Source: Flammeovirgaceae bacterium UBA4465
Lineage (GTDB): Bacteria > Bacteroidota > Bacteroidia > Cytophagales > Cyclobacteriaceae
Assembly (NCBI GenBank): GCA_905182375.1
Contig: CAJJBF010000008.1
Coordinates: 1-64,000, forward strand
Direction of reading: 5' to 3'
DNA: 64,000 nucleotides
Shown: in pieces, positions 28,622 to 37,661 of the stretch
Position numbering within the stretch: position 1 is the first letter of the stretch
How the letters are laid out: each line of letters starts with the position of its first letter
Notes under the pieces: generated by a model
Database searches by the model: none
What the model was told of the DNA's origin: nothing
Seen by the model: the letters and a program-made list of their open reading frames with translations, nothing else
Made by a program: the position numbers and the translations under genes

Positions 28622-30230
28622 CTATCGAACACCATGCATCATTTTTAACAAGGTATTATTTAACATCCACATGATCATTCCGGCCACAACAGGAATGATG
28701 GTAAAAATCATAAAGAAGGTAGTCATACCATATTCTTCCACGATAGGGTCAATATAACTTCCGGTGATCCCTGCCATATAATTGGCAACGAAGTTGGCAA
28801 CAAACCAAATCCCAAACATCAGACCTACCAATTTGACCGGTGCTAATTTACTCACATAAGACAGACCTACAGGAGATATACATAATTCACCTAAAGTATG
28901 AAAAAGGTAGGCCAGAATTAAAAAAACCATACTTACCGATGCGGTCTGAGCACCCAAAGGAATCCCCATAGAGCCATAAGACAATATGGCAAAACCCACC
29001 CCCATTAAGATCAAGGCAATGGCAAATTTTATTGGCCCCGTTGGATTAAACTTACTTTGCCAAATTTTAGAAATCAATGGGGCAAATGTGATAATGTAAA
29101 AGGAATTCAATATACCAAACCAAGAAGCAGGTACTTCTGTTGATTCAGATCGAAATTCTCTGTCCAGCATCCATATCACGACTATCCAAACAATCACAAA
29201 ACTGGTTCCAAGAAAGATATTGGACAAGGCGAATTTGGAAAAAGTTTGCTTAAACAACATGAGCAATACCCAGGTAATGATGAGCATAGGAATGACCGTT
29301 AATAAGGTATTGAAAATTTTAAAGGTCAATGCATCTCCACCTACCAATAATCTATCGGTATAATCCGCTGCAAATATGGTCATAGAGCCTCCCGCCTGCT
29401 CAAATGCCCACCAAAAGAAAATAACAAAAAATGAAAAAACACCGATCACAATTAACCGATCTCGAACGACCTTTTTGGACAGCGTTTCCAAAGGTTCCTT
29501 TTTGATCCTTTTGCTCTTCATCCTTTTGAATGAAGTCCTGAGATTCCGCGGGAGATAGTCCAATTTTCCCAAATATATTTTGTGCAAAATAAAATTGCAG
29601 CATTCCAAAAAACATAAAAATTCCCGCCAAACCAAAACCAAAATGCCATCCGATCTTCTCTCCTATATAGCCACACAGTAAAATGCCTAAGAACGCACCT
29701 GAATTAATGCCCATATAAAATATAGTATAGCCTGCATCTTTTTCTTTTCCTTGATTTTTGTACAATTGACCCACAATCGAAGAAATATTAGGCTTAAACA
29801 AACCATTTCCCATGATAATTAGACCCAAACCCATATAGAAAAACACCTCCGTAAAGCCTTCAAAGGCCAAAGAAGCATGGCCAAGGGTCATCAGAAAGGC
29901 TCCTGCGATGATGGCATTTCGATATCCCAAATATTTATCTGCTAAAAGCCCACCAAGTATGGGAGTCAGATATACCAAACCAGTATAGATAGCATATAGT
30001 TCTAATGCTTCGGCGCGCTCCCAGCCCCAGCCACCTTCTTCTAATATGGAGGAGATGAGGAAAAGTACCAATATCGCGCGCATGCCATAATAAGAAAATC
30101 GCTCCCACATCTCTGTAAAAAACAACACAAAAAGTCCTGAAGGATGATCTAATACTGTTTTTTGATTCGTTTCTGAACCTCCAAATTTATATTCCATAGG
30201 ATTATACTCGTTATATGATTCGCTTTCCAA
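28622..30230 (-). pseudogene. POT/PTR-family proton:peptide symporter, frameshifted
   Basis: Two fragments read as one POT transporter of about 530 residues. The first has LFFTEMWERFSYYGMRAIL, the ExxERFxYYG proton-coupling motif of the family, then GLVYLTPILGGLLADKYLG and IGNGLFKPN-type segment GNGLFKPNISSIVGQLY. The second has FWWAFEQAGGSM and the later helices with SPVGLSYVSKLAP. The frame changes near 29510 in a charged loop (KDEEQKDQKG against KSKRIKKEP). Such carriers import di- and tripeptides across the inner membrane. All 12-14 helices appear present. Confidence 0.85.
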
Positions 30231-30449
30231 ACATCAGGAAATCCGCTGCTTGATGCGCAAAATACTAAAAAATATTTTGACATCCACTTCTCTCCGACAA
30301 AGAGCTATTTATGCATCCCTTTTTTAAAGATCTGCACCCCTCAATTTATTCCATAAAATAAGCGGCTGCATATCACTTATATATTAAAATCTTGGTGAAT
30401 GCCTCCAAATTATTCATCAAAACATGAATCAAATGATTTGAGTCAAAAA

Positions 30450-31760
30450 TTAAAAAATAGCGCCTGCGATAGCCGCCGTCATCAAGGTAGCTAAAGAAGC
30501 ACCTATTAAGGCTCTGAATCCCAACAAAGATAAATCCCCTCTGCGCTCTGGTGCCATCACGCCGATCCCTCCTATCTGAATCCCAATACTACTGAGGTTG
30601 GCAAACCCGCACAAGGCATAGGTCGAAATCATGATCGCGCGGTCACTCAGGGCACCCGACGCCTTGATCTCCGCCAAACTGAGGTAACCCACAAATTCAT
30701 TAATAACAAATTTTTGACCCAGCAAACTCCCCACTAAAAGCGATTCACTCCAACTAATACCAATAGCAAAAGCAAAAAGTCTAAAAATCTGACCTAAGAT
30801 ATACTGCAATGAAAATCCCTCAAATGCACCTTGGGTAGACACAACTACATAAGCGTTCAATCCAGTCACAGCCCCAATACCATCCATCAATATCCAATTT
30901 AAGGCCAAGATAATGGCAATAAATGCTAAGAGCATACCTCCAATATTCAATACCAGCTTCACACCATCAGTAGCGCCTTTAGATAAGGCATCTATAAGAT
31001 TCACACCCAATTGCTCTTTGTTGACTTTGATGTGCTGATCAATTTTCTCAGGAGTGGCCTCAGGTAAAAACATTTTTGACATGACAATAGCCGCCGGTGC
31101 GTTCATGACCGAAGCACTCACCAAATAAGTAGCAAAAAGAGTCTGAGATTCAGGATCTGATCCTCCCAAAAAAACAACATAAGCACTTAAAACACTCCCT
31201 GCAAGGGTGGCCATACCTCCAGTCATCAGACAATTCAGTTCAGAAGAGGTCATCTTAGCTATAAAAGGTCGTACAAGTAAAGGTGCTTCGGTTTGCCCTA
31301 AAAAAATATTCCCCGCCACAGAAACACTCTCAGCACCAGAGAGTCGCATCGTTTTTGACATAAGCCAGGCAAAAGCCCAGACAATTTTTTGAAGAATTCC
31401 GAGATAATAGAGTCCGGCTGTGACTGACGAAAAGAAAATGATAATAGGAAGGGCCTGAAAGGCAAATAAAAACCCTAAGCTGTGCCTGGCACCTGAGAAT
31501 TGATCACTGTTTTTTGCAAGATCTCCAAAAAGGAATTCAGCACCTCCAAGAGCAAAGTTTAAAAAGTGAACAAATTTATCGCTGATAAAACCAAAAAAAC
31601 TCCCTATGATGGCAACTTTGGCAATCAGTAGTCCAATTACCAACTGAATGAAGATACCAGAAGCCACTAACCGCCAATCGATGTTTTTTCGATCAGCAGA
31701 GAAAGCATAGGCTATGCTTATGATAAAGCAAAGTCCTATGGCACCTCTAAATATATTCAT
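30450..31760 (-). CDS. NupC-type concentrative nucleoside transporter
   Basis: 436 residues, strongly hydrophobic. It has the CNT-family order: an N-terminal helix trio, the gate domain, then the nucleoside-binding core with GQTEAPLLVRPF, SAYVVFLGG, SASVMNAPAAIVMSK and ALCGFANLSSIGIQIGG, which hold the conserved Gln/Glu and Asn/Ser residues. It imports nucleosides using a sodium or proton gradient. It lies five bases after the bifunctional nuclease gene and probably ends the etfB-etfA-bfn-nupC operon, a conserved Bacteroidota gene order. Confidence 0.92.
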   Translation of the reverse strand: MNIFRGAIGLCFIISIAYAFSADRKNIDWRLVASGIFIQLVIGLLIAKVAIIGSFFGFISDKFVHFLNFALGGAEFLFGDLAKNSDQFSGARHSLGFLFAFQALPIIIFFSSVTAGLYYLGILQKIVWAFAWLMSKTMRLSGAESVSVAGNIFLGQTEAPLLVRPFIAKMTSSELNCLMTGGMATLAGSVLSAYVVFLGGSDPESQTLFATYLVSASVMNAPAAIVMSKMFLPEATPEKIDQHIKVNKEQLGVNLIDALSKGATDGVKLVLNIGGMLLAFIAIILALNWILMDGIGAVTGLNAYVVVSTQGAFEGFSLQYILGQIFRLFAFAIGISWSESLLVGSLLGQKFVINEFVGYLSLAEIKASGALSDRAIMISTYALCGFANLSSIGIQIGGIGVMAPERRGDLSLLGFRALIGASLATLMTAAIAGAIF

Positions 31761-31764
31761 TAAG

Positions 31765-32369
31765 CTAATTTCTACGGTTCAACTCATCCCTTAATGCTAC
31801 CGCTCGTTCATAATTCTCATCGGCAAGTGCTTTATTCAATAAATCATTGAGCTTTTCAGATGAAAAATCTCCCAATTTAGACGATGACTTATTTTTTACC
31901 TCTTCGGTAGGCTTTTTTGTTTTTTTCAAAAGGTCCATATCGTCTTCGTCACCCTCTTCGCTGATTACTACTGCCGCTTCATTTAAAATCTGACCCGTAG
32001 TGAATATATCTATTCCAAACCGTAAACCAATCGCAATCGCATCTGAGGGGCGTGAATCTATTTCAACTGATTCCCCCCCTTCTTTATCACAAATTAACTT
32101 TGCAAAAAACACACCTTCCTTGAGATCCGAAATCAAGATTTCTTTCACTTGAAAGTCAAAATGATAGGCAAACTAAACCAAAATCTGTATCAAGGTCGAT
32201 TAGGTGTGATACTTTCAATTTCAATCGCTATGGCTTGGGCTTCAAACATGCCTATAATGATGGGTAGTCTACGTTTCCCTTCAAACTCACCCAAGACAAG
32301 AGCAAAAGAACCTGACTGTGCTTGGCCTGTTGAAAGGCCTAAAATTTCCATTTTCACTTTATCTGGCAT
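31765..32369 (-). pseudogene. bifunctional nuclease family protein, frameshifted
   Basis: From the ATG at 32369 the frame gives MEILGLSTGQAQSGSFALVL and RRLPIIIGMFEAQAIAIEIE, the start of the BFN (DUF151) domain. A TGA near 32195 interrupts it. From 32148 downwards the rest is open: VFFAKLICDKEG, DSRPSDAIAIGLRFG, then a UvrB/UvrC-like tail ending EDENYERAVALRDELNRR in kind (ADENYERAVALRDELNRR). The missing link is readable as LDTDFGLVCLSFDFQVKE if one base is restored near 32193 and one T removed near 32158. The ATG overlaps the etfA stop (TAATG). It is expected to be a nuclease of broad specificity; its natural role is unclear. Confidence 0.8.
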
Positions 32370-33325
32370 TATCCTTTCGCCACCTGAATGGCCTTAGTTA
32401 ATTGAGGAAGTACCTCAAAGGCATCTCCAACTATGCCGTAATCGGCCGCTTTGAAAAAAGGTGCTTCGGGATCTTTGTTGATGACCACAATGAATTTAGA
32501 AGAATTTACTCCTGCCAAATGTTGAATGGCACCTGAGATGCCCACGGCAATGTATAAGGTTGGTGAAACTTTAACACCCGTCTGACCTACGTGCTCATGA
32601 TGGGGACGCCAGTCCATATCTGAGACGGGTTTACTGCATCCTGTTGCCGCAGCAAGGGCTGCAGCCAAGTCTTCTATCATTCCCCAGTTTTCAGGTCCCT
32701 TGAGGCCTCTACCTCCCGAAACCACGATATCGGCCTCGGGTAGAAGAATGTCGCCGCTAGTTTTTTCTTGAGACAGTACCTTCACGGCAGCGTCTGAACC
32801 CTTTGAATTAGGCTGAAACACCACGATTTCTGGATCAGACCCATTCTCCCCGATGGGAACGGTATTTTTACGTATGGTAAGAATTTTCTTATCACTCGTT
32901 AACTTGGTTTTCGCAAAGGCTTTTCCTGTATAAATACTTCGATTTACTGTAAATCCGTTGGCCATGTCGGGTAACTCGGTAACATTACTCACCAACGAGG
33001 CATCCATTTTGATAGATACCCGAGCTGATACAGGATCTGCCAATGAAGACTTGGCCATCACCATCAATTCAATATCTTCTGCCTCGAACACTTGCGCAAT
33101 AGCCGTGGATACTGCCATGATATTGGAGGGCTCAAAATCTGAGTCTGTGACGTGCAATACCTTTTTTGCTCCAGCAGCGCCTATTTTATTCAGTTCTGAT
33201 GACTCGAGGACTCCAAAGACCATAGCAACGGTCCCTTGTGCTATTTCGGCAGCATAACTTACTGCTTCAAGGGAGGATTTCTTTATTTTACCCTCATCTG
33301 ATTCTATAAATACCAATACTTTCAT
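32369..33325 (-). CDS. etfA: electron transfer flavoprotein subunit alpha
   Basis: 318 residues. The N-terminal domain is followed by the C-terminal FAD-binding domain with DIVVSGGRGLKGPENW, GCSKPVSDMDW, HEHVGQTGVKVSPTLYIAVGISG and ALND-like NKDPEAPFFKAADYGIVGD, the diagnostic FAD-binding stretch. With EtfB it carries electrons from acyl-CoA and other dehydrogenases to the quinone pool. It overlaps both neighbours by one base (TAATG), so the operon is tightly coupled. Confidence 0.95.
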   Translation of the reverse strand: MKVLVFIESDEGKIKKSSLEAVSYAAEIAQGTVAMVFGVLESSELNKIGAAGAKKVLHVTDSDFEPSNIMAVSTAIAQVFEAEDIELMVMAKSSLADPVSARVSIKMDASLVSNVTELPDMANGFTVNRSIYTGKAFAKTKLTSDKKILTIRKNTVPIGENGSDPEIVVFQPNSKGSDAAVKVLSQEKTSGDILLPEADIVVSGGRGLKGPENWGMIEDLAAALAAATGCSKPVSDMDWRPHHEHVGQTGVKVSPTLYIAVGISGAIQHLAGVNSSKFIVVINKDPEAPFFKAADYGIVGDAFEVLPQLTKAIQVAKG

Positions 33326-34062
33326 TAAAATACTTTTGCTTCATTTTTCAATAAATCTACCAACTCACCCACATTGTCGGCATCTATCATTTTTATACCG
33401 CTTTTTGCTGCTGGCATCACGAAGTTTTCAACTACCGTCTTCTGCTCGTCTTCAAAGGGGTCTAAAACATTGAGAGGCTTTGACCTCGCAGACATGATTC
33501 CTCTCATATTAGGTATTTTCCATTCTGCAATCGGCTCCTGGCAACCAGCCACAATAGGCAGCGCTACTTCCAATAATTCTTTACCCCCTTCAATCTCTCG
33601 AGATAATTTAGCAACATTTCCAGCTATATCTAAATGCATCACAGGCGAGACAGAGGGGATACCCAAAAGTTCCCCAACCATTCCATGAACTTGTCCTCCA
33701 TTAAAATCAATCGATTCTCTTCCCATAAGAATTAAATCATAATCTCCTCCTTTGACCACTTGAAAAATTTGATGAGCTACAAAAAAAGCATCTTTGGGTT
33801 CTGCATTGATCCGAATGGCCTCATCTGCCCCGATGGCCAGTGCCTTTCTAATCGTTGGCTCCGTTTCTGCTAAACCTACATTTAAAGCCGTAATGCTACC
33901 TCCGAGCTGTTCTTTTAATTCGACGGCTCTAGCCAAGGCATAATCGTCATAAGGTCCGATAATAAATTGAACCCCCGTTTTATCAAATACCGTATCTTGG
34001 TCCAAAAAGGAGATTTTTGATGTGGTATCTGGCACATGGGTTATGCAAACAAGAATTTTCAT
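33325..34062 (-). CDS. etfB: electron transfer flavoprotein subunit beta
   Basis: 245 residues. Motifs include the N-terminal CITHVPDTTSK, NPYDDYALARAVELKE-like IGPYDDYALARAVELKE, and DLILMGRESIDFNGGQVHGMVGELLGIPSVS, the AMP/CoA-binding region of the family. It is the first gene of the etfB-etfA-bfn-nupC operon. The upstream gap to the divergent TPR gene is 64 bases. Confidence 0.95.
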   Translation of the reverse strand: MKILVCITHVPDTTSKISFLDQDTVFDKTGVQFIIGPYDDYALARAVELKEQLGGSITALNVGLAETEPTIRKALAIGADEAIRINAEPKDAFFVAHQIFQVVKGGDYDLILMGRESIDFNGGQVHGMVGELLGIPSVSPVMHLDIAGNVAKLSREIEGGKELLEVALPIVAGCQEPIAEWKIPNMRGIMSARSKPLNVLDPFEDEQKTVVENFVMPAAKSGIKMIDADNVGELVDLLKNEAKVF

Positions 34063-34126
34063 GTTAAATATTAAATTTGATCCTAAATTTGAAGGGTAAA
34101 GTTAATCATTAATACAAGAATGTAAA

Positions 34127-34465
34127 ATGCAAAACATGAATATTAAACGTATAGAAGAGCTTCAAAAATTACTTGAAAAAAATCCGCTCGATCCCTTCTT
34201 ATTGTATGCCATGACCCTTGAATTTTTAGGAAAAAATAATGAATTCTGCTTGGCCAGTTTTAGAAAATTATTGATTGAATTTCCAGATTATCTCCCCACT
34301 TATTATCAAGCCGCTCAGCTATTTGCAGATTGTGGTTATGTGGAAGAAGCCAGAGCTACCTACGAGCTAGGAATTGAGAAAACAGCATTTTCTAAAAACA
34401 CCAAGGCCCTAGAGGAAATAAAAAATGCCTTTAACAACTTTGAACTCGAACATGACGAGCAATAA
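34127..34465 (+). CDS. small TPR-repeat protein
   Basis: 112 residues, cytoplasmic (no signal). Helical pairs at about 10-40 and 48-80 fit tetratricopeptide repeats: NPLDPFLLYAMTLEFLGKNN and FPDYLPTYYQAAQLFADCGYVEEA. A third partial repeat follows. The start could be 34127 or the second ATG at 34136. The upstream region has two exact TAAATTTG elements (34072-34079 and 34084-34091), either of which could be its -7 box. The function is unknown; small proteins of this type are common beside dnaB or etf genes in Bacteroidota. Confidence 0.75.
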   Translation: MQNMNIKRIEELQKLLEKNPLDPFLLYAMTLEFLGKNNEFCLASFRKLLIEFPDYLPTYYQAAQLFADCGYVEEARATYELGIEKTAFSKNTKALEEIKNAFNNFELEHDEQ

Positions 34466-34481
34466 ATTCAGTGAGTCTATT

Positions 34482-36077
34482 TTAAAAGGGCATGGGATCA
34501 TCGCCAGCTGCAGAGCTATCTTGGGTACCTTTACTCGGCATCGTAATGGTATAACCGCTATCGGTATTACCACTGCTCGGAAAAGAAGAACCATAGGTTT
34601 CATTCGTCAACACATCTAAATCTGCAAACTTGGTAAACTTACCGATAAACTTGAGTTGTACAGTATCTAATTTTCCATTTCTGTGTTTGGCGATAATGAC
34701 CTCAGCAGTACCGTTAAGCGGTGCACCATCCTCCCCCTGAGTAATCCCATAATATTCTGGTCGATACAAGAACATCACCATATCGGCATCTTGCTCAATA
34801 GAACCCGATTCTCTTAAATCTGATAATTGCGGTTTTTTGTCGCCCCCACGAGTTTCAACCGCCCTGCTCAATTGAGACAAAGCAATCACTGGGATATTCA
34901 ATTCTTTTGCAATCCCTTTCAACGCTCGAGAAATAGAGGCAATTTCTTGTTCTCTATTTCCTCCTGAATTTTTGTTGGCATCTCCTCCTGACATCAGTTG
35001 CAAATAATCAATAATCAACAGTTTGATATCATGCTGCTGGGCCAATCTTCTGGCCTTCGCTCTCAATTCTAGGATACTCAGACCTGGTGTATCATCAATA
35101 AATATAGGCGCCTCAGAGAGTTTAGAGGTTTTATGAAGTAATTGTTCCCACTCATAATCGGCCATTTCTCCTCTTTTTAATTTTTCACTTTCCAATTCTG
35201 CCTCTGCCGAAATCAATCTGTTCACCAATTGAACAGAAGACATCTCTAAGGAAAATATAGCAACCCCTTGTCCATGATCAAGGGCTGCATTACGCATGGC
35301 TGAAACGACAAAGGCGGTTTTACCCATACCTGGCCTGGCAGCAATGATCACCAAATCAGAAGGTTGCCATCCTGAGGTGATACGGTCCAGCGCTGTAAAA
35401 CCACTGGGAACCCCGGTGAGGCCATCTTTTTTATTTTTTCTCTCTTCTATTTGGCTGATGGCCTTGGTAAGCAAAGAACTCATCTTATCATAATTCTTTC
35501 TGATGTGAGATTCTGAAACTTGAAAAAGTGCTTGCTCAGTACGGTCTAGTAACTGAAAAACATCAGTCGTATCTTCATAAGCGTCGGTGACAAGTTCTGA
35601 TGAAATCCGAATCAACTGTCTTTTAATAGATTGCTCAGAAATAATTCGAGCATGATATTCTATATTGGCGGCCGAATTCACACGCGTCGTCAAATCAGCT
35701 ATATAATAAGAACCCCCAACGAGTTCTAACTTTCCATTTTTCCGTAATTGATGAACGACCGTTTTGATATCCACCGGATCGCTATTATTAAAGAGCTGAA
35801 CAATCGCTTCGTAAATATTTTGATGGGCCTCTTTATAAAAACTCTCCACCTTTAAAATATCGATAACACTCGATAAAGCATGTTGCTCCAACATGAGCGC
35901 TCCTAATACAACCTCCTCAATGTCAACTGCTTGTGGTGGTAGCTTACCTAATGACTCCGTAGTGTCATTGATTGGTTTTCTACGTGTAATGCCCGAAATT
36001 TTATGCGATGAAGAGGCTAAAGGGTCCATTAGTTGATCGGATTGAATAGGTTTAATATATAATAGCAAACGTAACAT
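34482..36077 (-). CDS. dnaB: replicative DNA helicase
   Basis: 531 residues from the ATG at 36077. The DnaB N-terminal domain (EEVVLGALMLEQHALSSV) is followed by the RecA-like helicase core with Walker A ARPGMGKTAF, Walker B LLIIDYLQLMSG, DLRESGSIEQDADMVMFLYR and the arginine finger region AKHRNGKLDTVQL. The family usually starts nearer the second Met at about 36029 (MDPLASSSHK), which would remove 16 extra residues, so the start is uncertain. No intein is present. It unwinds DNA at the replication fork. A perfect DnaA box lies 47 bases upstream. Confidence 0.95.
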   Translation of the reverse strand: MLRLLLYIKPIQSDQLMDPLASSSHKISGITRRKPINDTTESLGKLPPQAVDIEEVVLGALMLEQHALSSVIDILKVESFYKEAHQNIYEAIVQLFNNSDPVDIKTVVHQLRKNGKLELVGGSYYIADLTTRVNSAANIEYHARIISEQSIKRQLIRISSELVTDAYEDTTDVFQLLDRTEQALFQVSESHIRKNYDKMSSLLTKAISQIEERKNKKDGLTGVPSGFTALDRITSGWQPSDLVIIAARPGMGKTAFVVSAMRNAALDHGQGVAIFSLEMSSVQLVNRLISAEAELESEKLKRGEMADYEWEQLLHKTSKLSEAPIFIDDTPGLSILELRAKARRLAQQHDIKLLIIDYLQLMSGGDANKNSGGNREQEIASISRALKGIAKELNIPVIALSQLSRAVETRGGDKKPQLSDLRESGSIEQDADMVMFLYRPEYYGITQGEDGAPLNGTAEVIIAKHRNGKLDTVQLKFIGKFTKFADLDVLTNETYGSSFPSSGNTDSGYTITMPSKGTQDSSAAGDDPMPF

Positions 36078-36123
36078 TTCATGTCAACAACTCCGCTTTA
36101 ATATCAAATTTAGTTTGCACATC

Positions 36124-36132
36124 TTATCCACA
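36124..36132 (+). promoter_or_regulatory. consensus DnaA box upstream of dnaB
   Basis: TTATCCACA is an exact DnaA-box 9-mer in an AT-rich gap between divergent dnaB and the Mur-ligase-like gene. One isolated copy could be chance in 64 kb, but the place is suggestive of DnaA control. Confidence 0.35.
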
Positions 36133-36207
36133 ATTTTATACCCTCCACAATTAATTTATCTCTGCATATTTTTAATTACTTTTGACTTACAAATGACTAA
36201 ATAAAAA

Positions 36208-36804
36208 ATGAATCTTGCGTCGATTAAGGATAAACAAAGAATTGCCATCATCGGAAACGAAGGAGCCAACGAAATCACTAAAATTGTCCTACATGTTTTG
36301 AACGTAGTGGGAAAAGCACATGACTTCATCTTATCTCAAGAGGATCATCGAATTGAAAATGCTGCCATCGTCATTACCCCCTGTGACTTTAGTGATTTAG
36401 ACGAAATAAAATTCAAAGAATTTTTAAAATTCAATCATCATATTGCTCTCATTCATCATGTAGAAGATGAGAAATCAAAAAATTATCAAGCCGTTGAAAA
36501 ATTTATTGAAAAATATGAGTTGTTCGCTGATTTAACACCCAAAAGCGGCACGTTACTTTATAACAAAGAAGATAACTTAGCCGTTGTTATTAGTGAAAAA
36601 CAGCGCGAAGGTGTGAGTTTGGTTGAATATGAATCTCTGTCAGGAACTGAAATAGATGGTGGATTTAGACTAGAGGATAATCTGAGCCTCATGACTAAAA
36701 ACAATAACTTCTTATCCCACGCCGGAGCAGCTAAGGCCTTATTGCAAAAAATATCTCTACCCAATGACCAAATTATGGAAGCTTTTACCACCTACAAGGA
36801 TTAA
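36208..36804 (+). CDS. Mur ligase-like protein lacking the ATP loop
   Basis: 198 residues, no signal. The order of motifs follows the central domain of Mpl/MurC-type Mur ligases: IAIIGNEGANEITKIVLHVL where a ligase has the GTHGKTTT ATP loop, HDFIL, HHIALIHHVEDEKSKNY where ligases have HIALISGIAWDH, GTLLYNKED, and NNFLSHAGAAKALLQ where ligases have EHNLQNLAGA. The Gly-Lys-Thr of the P-loop is replaced by Gly-Ala-Asn, and the C-terminal domain is missing, so it cannot be an active ligase. A binding or regulatory pseudoenzyme is inferred. It is seven bases before the exonuclease gene and probably shares its transcript. Confidence 0.6.
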   Translation: MNLASIKDKQRIAIIGNEGANEITKIVLHVLNVVGKAHDFILSQEDHRIENAAIVITPCDFSDLDEIKFKEFLKFNHHIALIHHVEDEKSKNYQAVEKFIEKYELFADLTPKSGTLLYNKEDNLAVVISEKQREGVSLVEYESLSGTEIDGGFRLEDNLSLMTKNNNFLSHAGAAKALLQKISLPNDQIMEAFTTYKD

Positions 36805-36810
36805 AAATAA

Positions 36811-37611
36811 ATGCTAAATCTAAAAAACCCACTGGTCGTATTCGATCTTGAAACTACGGGGACCAATACCTCAAAAGACAGGATTGTCGAAATCGCATTA
36901 ATTAAGGTTTTTCCTGATGGTAAGACAGAAGAAAAGTGTCGGCGTATCAACCCAGGAATACCCATTCCAATAGAGTCTAGTTTAGTGCACGGCATTTATG
37001 ACAAAGATGTTAAAGACGAGCCCTCATTTAATCAAGTCGCTAAATCCATGTCTGATTTTTTGGAGAATTGTGATCTTTGCGGATTTAATATTTTACAATT
37101 TGACATTCCTTTATTGGCCCAAGAATTTGCCAGGGTAGGTATAGATTTCAATACCGAAAAAAGAAATTTACTCGACGCCCAAAAAATTTTCCATATGATG
37201 GAAAAAAGAAATTTAAGTGCAGCCTTTAAATTCTACACAGGAGAAGTACTAGAAAACGCCCACAGTGCACTGGCCGACACCCGCGCAACTATGGCTGTTT
37301 TTATGGGTCAAATTGCTAAATACGACCAGCAAACCCTCTCCAATCTGAAAGGTGAAGTCTTGGGCATCATCGAAAATGACATGAATTCCTTGCACCTGCT
37401 CTTGAATAAAAAAATGGTTGACTTGGCTGGACGCATGGTATTCAATGACCAAGGGAAAGAAGTGTTTAATTTTGGAAAGCATAAAGGCAAATTGGTTAGT
37501 GAAGTTCTGCAAAAAGAATCCTCATTTTATGATTGGATGATGAAGGGTGATTTTCCCTTGGATACCAAAAAGAAATTAACACAATTAAGATTAAATAGCT
37601 TCAATAAATGA
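36811..37611 (+). CDS. DEDDh 3'-5' exonuclease (DnaQ/PolC-like)
   Basis: 266 residues. The exonuclease domain (about 5-165) shows ExoI VFDLETTGTN, ExoII GFNILQFDIPLL and ExoIII HSALADTRAT with the catalytic His and Asp. These are the DEDDh metal ligands of the DNA polymerase III epsilon family. A C-terminal extension (about 200-266) has VFNFGKHKGKLVSEV and YDWMMKGDFP, like the small C-terminal module of exodeoxyribonuclease X. It probably acts in proofreading-like trimming or repair and not necessarily in the replicative core. It is coupled to the Mur-ligase-like gene. Confidence 0.85.
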   Translation: MLNLKNPLVVFDLETTGTNTSKDRIVEIALIKVFPDGKTEEKCRRINPGIPIPIESSLVHGIYDKDVKDEPSFNQVAKSMSDFLENCDLCGFNILQFDIPLLAQEFARVGIDFNTEKRNLLDAQKIFHMMEKRNLSAAFKFYTGEVLENAHSALADTRATMAVFMGQIAKYDQQTLSNLKGEVLGIIENDMNSLHLLLNKKMVDLAGRMVFNDQGKEVFNFGKHKGKLVSEVLQKESSFYDWMMKGDFPLDTKKKLTQLRLNSFNK

Positions 37612-37661
37612 TAAAGGAATGTCGTACCCCTGGGCACTCCCGATTTTAAAAATTACAAATC

